DNA from: Phoronis australis
Lineage: Eukaryota; Phoronida; Phoronidae
Direction: 5' to 3'
NCBI GenBank assembly: GCA_002633005.1
Contig: NMRA01000836.1
Span: forward strand, 37,005-101,004
DNA: 64,000 nucleotides
Positions 58,801 through 64,000 of the stretch are shown one piece after another (within the stretch, counting starts at the first letter, position 1; the number at the start of each line of letters is the position of its first letter). A model generated the notes under the pieces. It saw only the letters and a program-made list of their open reading frames with translations. It had not been told where the DNA came from and did no database searches. Made by a program: the position numbers and the translations under genes.

Positions 58801-61800
58801 AAGATTTTGTGGTTTCATTTGGCCTATGCCTAAGTCCTCCCACCATAGCAACAACCATAGCAACAACTGGCAATAGACCGTTGAAATGAATAAATGGCAA
58901 GTGGGTAATACGGCAAGTACATGAGCACACAAAACCTTAAATGCCAATCATTTCCAGTATGCTTATTGGCGGTTCATGTAATGAAATGCCAAAAACACTA
59001 ACAATACCATGTCCTCAGCAACCAATGCCACTGTCAATGACCATAACTCCTGTGAACTCAAAATTGCGAATGAAACGAAGAAAAAAGAAATGCGAGTTGA
59101 CACACCTTCATTTCCAAGCCGCTATTTTTCCCGACAAACAACAGGTTACAGGGTAAAATTTATTGTTTTCTTGTCCACATTTCTCAAGGGGGTGGAGCTT
59201 GTGAAAGGTCAATTAGGAGACGCAGCCTTCACCAACTTGGTGGAGAGCCGTAATGAACAGGACATGAAACACACAACAAATCTCAGTGCCATGCGCCTAA
59301 ACAAAACAACAAGTTAGACATAAATTGTGGCTTTGGTTTGCTACCGTGATATTCACAGCACATTCAGTTTAATGCAGTCAAACATGTTACAGAAGGTTTA
59401 TGTATACGTACTTTGCCTTCAGAGTGAGTAAGTAGGTGAAAGTCTCTAAACTGTAGTATCCTCTGTCTACAAAATCACCCTGAAAAGACACTTTACAGTA
59501 TAAAATGTTGCCATTAAAACTGAAACTCCTCAGAATACCAGCTAACGACTCCTGCAAAGCATCACTGCTCACTTGTAATGCTAATATAGCTCTCTACTGG
59601 CAGCTCGCATTTTGTATTATATTGCAGAGACTGTGTCATATTTCCAAATATGGTCATCTAATAAAATGGTAAATTTCCATTAGTCAACAACAAGGGAGTG
59701 ATCAAGTTTATAAAACATTTTACCATGAATATGTAGTATTTGTATCAACTTTAACCAACCAGCACTATGGCCTTACCATGAATATGTAATTTGTGTCTGG
59801 TACTTCTCCACCCGTCCGGAAAAGTTCTTTAAGGTCATAAAACTGAAAAGAGAGAGAAAACTTTGTTAATGATTGACATATGTACCAGCTAAGCTGTGCC
59901 AACTAGTAAAAGTCTTTTTTCATAACCTTAAAACACGCTATTTAAAAGACTATACACAGTAACTAATGTTGACATAATACAGACCACATACTTATCCATG
60001 TATATCTGCACCACATGGATTAAGTATTGTAGATACCGTACAGATAACATACCTGTTCATGTGTATTATTACACAAAGTTCCTAGTATTAATACTGTACG
60101 GATCACATGTATATCAAGATACACAGTAACTAGTATTAATACTGTACAGATCACATGTATATCAAGACACACAGTAACTAGTATTAATACTGTACAGATC
60201 ACATGTATATCAAGACACACAGTAACTAGTATTAATACTGTACGGATCACATGTATATCAAGACACANGCGCCACGCATTGGCATTGCCATACTTGGTCT
60301 GACACTCATCTGTAATGTGGACAAAAAGCATGGAATGAACACGTGTATAGCAAGAGGTGGCCTTGACATTTTTCATTGAACAAATAGTAAATAAAGTCAT
60401 CAAAATTCAGTAACAAGTGTTACAAAAGAAAATGAAGTTTTGTGGGCCAAGAATTTAACTAAACAGTACCGCAAGAATAACATTTTTGAGCTATTCAACA
60501 TGTTTTATACAACACGCCCATCCACCACAGAACACTCTCACTGACCACAGAACAGGTCCACTCACCACAGAACACGCCCACTCACCCCAGAACACGCCCA
60601 CTCACCGCAGAGCACGCCCACTCACCACAGAACACGCCCACTCACCATAGAATCCATACACCTGAGTGATCTGCCTACTCTCATGATTACCCCGTAATAG
60701 TGTGATCTTGTCAGGCCATCTAAAATACAACTTGAACATGTCAATGTTAAATGAAGACACATGACTTTCAACAAACTAAGTTCAGAATTCAAAATGAGTG
60801 ACAGTATTGCCTAGAGTTCAAACAGCCTAGTCAATGTTCAGGCAAAACAGCTGAAGATATGCAAATGGAATTAATCAGTATAGAAATACCATTAGCTGAA
60901 TTTTGTAATAAACCCCTAGAGGTTGGGTGAGGGGTTGCTCCGGAACTGCATGCACTCTAGATTTGCTAGATATGAACGATTTGACTTCTGGCACCAAATT
61001 GCTGCTGCATTCTTTTTTGCGTGGCTTCCAAAAAGATTTTGTGGTTTCATTTGGCCTATGCTTAAGTCCTCCCACCATAGCAACAACCATAGCAACAACT
61101 GGCAATAGACCGTTGAAATGAATAAATGCCAAGTGGGTAATACGGCAAGTACATGAGCACACAAAACCTTAAATGCCAATCATTTCCAGTATGCTTATTG
61201 GCGGTTCATGCGATGAAATGCCAAAAACACTAACAATACCATGTCCTCAGCAACCACTGCCACTGTCAACGACCATAACTCCTGTGAACTCAAAACTGCG
61301 AATGAAACGAGGAAAAAAGAAATGCGAGTTGACACACCTTCATTTCCAAGCCGCTATTTTCCCCGACAAACAACACGTTACAGGGTAAAACTTATTGTTT
61401 TCTTGTCCACATTTCCCAAAGGGATGGAGCTTGTGATAGGTCAATGAGAAGACGCAGCTTCCACCAACTTGGTGGAGAGCCGTAATGAACAGGACATGAA
61501 ACACACAACAAATCTCAGTGCCATGCGCCTAAACAAAACAACAAGTTAGACATAAATTGTGACTTTGGTTTGCTACCATGATATTCACAGCACATTCAGT
61601 TTAATGCAGTCAAACATGTTACAGAAGGTTTATGTATACGTACTTTGCCTTCAGAGTGAGTAAGTAGGTGAAAGTCTCTAAACTGTAGTATCCTCTGTCT
61701 ACAAAATCACCCTGAAAAGACACTTTACAGTATAAAATGTTGCCATTAAAACTGAAACTCCTCAGAATATCAGCTAACGACTCCTGCAAAGCATCACTGC

Positions 61801-63259
61801 TCAATCGTAATGCTAATATAGCTCTCTACTGGCAGCTCCCATTTTGTATATATTGCAGAGACTGTGTCATATTTCCAAATATGGTCATCTAATAAAATGG
61901 TAACTTTCCATTAGTCAACAACAAGGGAGTGATAAAGTTTATAAAAAATTTTACCGTGAATATGTAGTATTTGTATCAACTTTAACCAACCAGCACTATG
62001 GCCCTTACCATGAATATGTAATTTGTGTCTGGTACTTCTCCACCCGTCTGGAAAAGCTCTTTAAGGTCATAAAACTGAAAAGAGAGAGAAAACTTCGTTA
62101 ATGATTGACATATGTACCAGCTAAGCTGTGCCAACTAGTAAAAGTCTGTTTTCATAACCTTAAAGCACGCAATTTAAAAGACTATACACAGTAACTAGTG
62201 TTGATATAATACAGACCACATACATATCCATCTATATCTGCACCACATGCATTAAGTATTGTAGATACCGTACAGATAACATATCTGTTCATGTATATCA
62301 TCACACACAGTAACTAGTATTAATACTGTACAGATCACATGTATATCAAGACACACTGTAACTAGTATTAATACTGTACAGATCACATGTATATCAAGAC
62401 ACACAGTAACTAGTATTAATACTGTACAGATCACATGTATATCAAGACACACAGTAACTAGTATTAATACTGTACAGATCACATGTATATCAAGACACAC
62501 TGTAACTAGTATTAATACTGTACAGATCACATGTATATCAAGACACACAGTAACTAGAAGTGTTGATACTGTACACATCACATACCTGGGCCCAGTCTCT
62601 AATCTTTGTACTCGAAATGAACTCGAAACTATTTTTGGCAATTTCTCTGCTCCTTTTGTACAAACTTAAGATAATTGGTTATCAGACTGTGCTCGAATAC
62701 ATTATAGTTTATGCATAGGAGTTTCTAGTTCAAGTTTGCCCTTGAAGACCCTTATATTCATGCTACAAACTCGAGTAAAAACTCGAAACTTCGAGTTCAA
62801 ACTCGAACTTATTGCTTTAATATTGGGTTTACAAACTGTGAACTAAGGGCAATAAATTATCTACATAAGTTGTTGCGTACTCGAGCATAAAATAATAGAC
62901 ATTTATCTTGAGTTCGCCCAAAAGTAGAGTAGAAAATGCCAAACCTAATTTCGAGTTCCATTTCGAGTAAAAGGATTGGAGACCGGGCCCAGTTCATGTG
63001 TATCACCACACAAAGTTCCTAGTATTGACACTGTACAGATCACACAGCTGTCCATGTATATCAAGATACACAGTAACTAGTGTTGATATCACACCGATCA
63101 CACACCCGTTCATGTGCATCACAACACACTGTAACTAATGTTGATGCTATACAGATCACATACCTGTCCATGTATATCACCACACACAGTGACTGGTGTA
63201 GATACCGGCTGTACATTGGATTCTTCCAATAAGAGTTCACATACCAAGTCGCACAACAG
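55808..63259 (-). CDS. PPP6C: Serine/threonine-protein phosphatase 6 catalytic subunit (5' end beyond window)
   Basis: PP2A-like phosphatase, a two-metal enzyme of the PPP family. Minus-strand exons: 63164-63259, 62009-62074, 61644-61711, 60646-60719, 57852-58049, 56921-57012, 56405-56462, 55808-55998 (stop TAA). They make 280 residues in frame; about 25 N-terminal residues lie beyond the window. Catalytic motifs appear in order: [35 protein letters not shown], and the tail TTTPYFL typical of the PP2A/PP4/PP6 group. Strings such as [14 protein letters not shown] and [13 protein letters not shown] identify PP6 rather than PP2A. The intron between 57852 and 57012 is AT-AC. Exons for [15 protein letters not shown] and GNHES occur twice (also 59777-59842, 59412-59479, 58406-58479), probably through an assembly duplication. 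Confidence 0.95.
56695..56945 (-). repeat. PPP6C: 63-bp exon-edge array at a PPP6C donor
   Basis: The exon end AKVTNE and its donor (AATGAG|GTGAGAG, 56914-56921) are followed in the intron by three copies of a 63-bp unit containing GCTAAAGTAACCAATGAGAT and GAGGGATGCATATCAATTAG. In every copy the donor GT has become AT, so the copies are no longer splice sites. The unit is 21 codons long, which leaves an open frame through the array. Confidence 0.92.
57013..57851 (-). other. PPP6C: U12-type AT-AC intron in PPP6C
   Basis: The upstream exon ends ...GCC TTC TGT G at 57852, followed by ATATCCTTTG, a perfect U12 5' splice site. The downstream exon begins AT CTT GTC TGG at 57012 and restores the conserved [10 protein letters not shown]. 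The intron ends in GTGTAC, so the acceptor is AC, not AG. A U12 branch site TTTCCTTAAC lies at 57025-57034, about 13 nt before the acceptor. No AG-type acceptor is possible, because an in-frame TAA lies between the exon and the nearest upstream AG. The intron is 839 bp. Confidence 0.93.
57361..57445. mobile_element. Small hairpin MITE, copy 3 (in the U12 intron)
   Basis: TTTTGAGAACCAGTTTTCTC followed by CACTGGTTCTCAAAA, with an ACGGGCAC end like the other two copies. The loop is shorter than at 23.6 and 40.2 kb. Confidence 0.75.
58255..58405 (-). repeat. PPP6C: 20-bp donor array at the PPP6C GNHES exon (copy 1)
   Basis: The donor TATG|GTGAGTGGGCGTG at 58406 runs into about seven copies of CTCACCACAGAACACGCCCA (plus strand), each keeping a GTGGTGAGTGG-like donor. 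The equivalent array in the second block lies at 60510-60645. Confidence 0.9.
58406..59842 (-). CDS. PPP6C: Second copies of three PPP6C exons (duplicate block)
   Basis: Exons 59777-59842 ([13 protein letters not shown]), 59412-59479 ([15 protein letters not shown]) and 58406-58479 ([14 protein letters not shown]) repeat those at 62009-62074, 61644-61711 and 60646-60719. The first pair differs by Q to R in LFQTGG/LFRTGG; the others match in translation. All splice sites look intact. The three exons sum to 208 nt, not a multiple of three, so splicing both sets in series would break the frame. Only one set can be used in a functional mRNA. A partial copy of the next exon (60269-60309) starts right after the single N at 60268. 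Unmerged haplotypes are the simplest explanation; a real tandem duplication is not excluded. Confidence 0.8.
59090..59325 (+). repeat. Dispersed repeat in a PPP6C intron
   Basis: CATTTCCAAGCCGC, CCCGACAAACAACA and TATTGTTTTCTTGTCCACAT match the repeat upstream of CRAT (41600-41850, opposite strand). The duplicate block carries it again at 61322-61557. The short ORFs here are not genes. Confidence 0.6.
60045..60267 (-). repeat. PPP6C: 48-bp exon-edge array, block copy 1 part
   Basis: Copies of ACAGATCACATGTATATCAA plus GACACACAGTAACTAGTA at 48-bp spacing. On the minus strand they are derived from the GDIHG exon end. The array is broken by the N at 60268. Confidence 0.85.
62240..63163 (-). repeat. 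PPP6C: 48-bp array derived from the PPP6C GDIHG exon and donor
   Basis: The real exon end reads [21 protein letters not shown] (63164). Adjacent copies on the minus strand read [16 protein letters not shown], 16 codons per 48-bp unit. Most copies lack about 9 bp covering the donor; copies nearer the exon (62994-63160) keep it partly, with GT mutated in some. A 410-bp MITE splits the array at 62586-62992. Confidence 0.9.
62586..62992 (-). mobile_element. 410-bp MITE, copy B, inserted in the PPP6C 48-bp array
   Basis: Inverse-orientation copy of the element at 33948-34360, with ends CTGGGCCCAGTCTCTAATC and GATTGGAGACCGGGCCCAG. Flanks ACATAC and TTCATGTGTATC are two halves of one repeat unit (ACATACCTGTTCATG elsewhere), so the empty site is known almost to the base. 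Confidence 0.88.
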
Positions 63260-63299
63260 CTGAAATGAACAGAAATTACACATGTAAAAACATGTTCTG

Positions 63300-64000
63300 T
63301 GTATATTCATGACCAATGCAGATTTTTATGTGATGTGCAGTTATATTCCATAGGCGGATTTAGGCTGCCGCAAAAAAAATAAAACAGTAAGAGCGTAGGG
63401 AAATGTTGAGTTTATTAATAAACACCGGTAATTAAAATTAAACGGATGAAAAAAGATTTAAATGTGTGCAGTTTTAGTGTGGGGGGGGGCTCAAATCCAA
63501 TTTCAAGTGTCAAATTCGGAACACGGCGCATTCGTAATGGAACTATGGTTAAATATACTAGGCTCTCCCGCGATATCCCAGGCGACCGGCAGTGGCGCTG
63601 AGCACTACGACTCCGTTTCCGTCGTCTGCTCCACTGTGCAATGAAGAAAATTTACTTCATTTTTTAAAGAAAATGGAACCTGAGTGACAATGAAAAAATA
63701 GAAGCTGCTGGTAAGATGTGAATTTTAATCGAAGCCTTAGTGAATCACTCGCAATACTCTCTTTGTCAAACCTTATCTTAAGACGATTTCCAAAGCAATG
63801 CCGTCATTATTGCCAACACGAAAAACGGATTTGGTCTTTTGAGCATTTGAGTACTATTTTAAATACGACAAATTTGTTAAGAATTGATGGCACAAAATAT
63901 AAAACGTGTAATAAGCATTACGAAAAGAAGTAGGTTTCACGCGCAAACGCTGTGGACCATAAACAAGTAGGTCTCTTAGTATGAGATTTGTAGTTAAGTC
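63300..64000. other. PPP6C intron 1 (no exon seen)
   Basis: Sequence upstream of the first visible PPP6C exon. I searched the minus strand for the roughly 25 N-terminal residues of PP6 and found no candidate, so exon 1 lies beyond 64000. A GGCGGATTTAGG transposon-end motif and a poly-G tract occur near 63353-63490. Confidence 0.5.

Larger units (their letters stand above)
58009..62560. repeat. Duplicated PPP6C block joined at a single N
   Basis: 58009-60267 and 60269-about 62540 are near-identical direct copies covering three exons, the 20-bp array, the dispersed repeat and part of the 48-bp array. Copy 2 begins in the middle of an exon right after the N at 60268; copy 1 ends inside the minisatellite. 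Exon sequences are nearly the same in both copies. Confidence 0.9.

Noticed and set aside
58406-60719. Mutually exclusive alternative exons in PPP6C
   Set aside because: The two exon sets encode nearly the same residues, meet at a single N and cannot be spliced in series in frame. A haplotype overlap explains them more simply.

Overview
The window is a piece of an invertebrate animal genome. Genes are split into many short exons with GT-AG introns, and the introns are packed with minisatellites, fold-back elements and small inverted-repeat transposons. There are no operons or ribosome-binding-site logic. The encoded proteins resemble their vertebrate orthologues closely and at nearly the same lengths. 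The lineage is uncertain: a lancelet, hemichordate, other deuterostome or a lophotrochozoan would fit. Five housekeeping genes can be read exon by exon.

Layout: QTRT1 (minus, 3574-12848; queuine tRNA-ribosyltransferase catalytic subunit) and DOLPP1 (plus, 13055-22036; dolichyl diphosphatase) are head to head, with only 206 bp between start codons. PTPA (minus, 24947 to past 29681; PP2A phosphatase activator) ends facing DOLPP1, and its N-terminal exons are lost at an assembly join at 30846. CRAT (plus, about 41.9-50.96 kb; carnitine O-acetyltransferase, ending in the peroxisomal signal AKL) follows head to head with PTPA. PPP6C (minus, 55808-63259 and beyond the window; PP6 catalytic subunit) closes the window. 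From memory, DOLPP1, CRAT and PTPA are also adjacent in human 9q34.11, with CRAT and PTPA divergent, so this looks like ancient microsynteny.

The most unusual signal is shared by all five genes. Many tandem arrays are built from a piece of the exon edge itself: the last coding bases of an exon, its 5' splice site and the first intronic bases, copied into the adjoining intron. Clear cases lie in QTRT1 (two donors and the stop-codon end), DOLPP1 (one donor, one acceptor), PTPA (one donor, whose parent exon is missing), CRAT (one donor, a weaker acceptor case) and PPP6C (three donors). In some arrays the copied splice site is kept, in others it is mutated or deleted. The PTPA array even reveals the end of an exon that the assembly lacks.

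PPP6C also carries a textbook AT-AC U12-type intron (57013-57851). Two regions (13.2/14.9 kb and 58.0/60.3 kb) are near-identical repeats separated by a single N, and the PPP6C one is best read as an unmerged haplotype overlap. A 455-bp run of N at 8226-8680 almost certainly hides one QTRT1 exon. Intergenic stretches hold repeats, a SINE, several MITE families, a retroelement remnant and arrays of CTCF-like motifs. I found no further protein genes.
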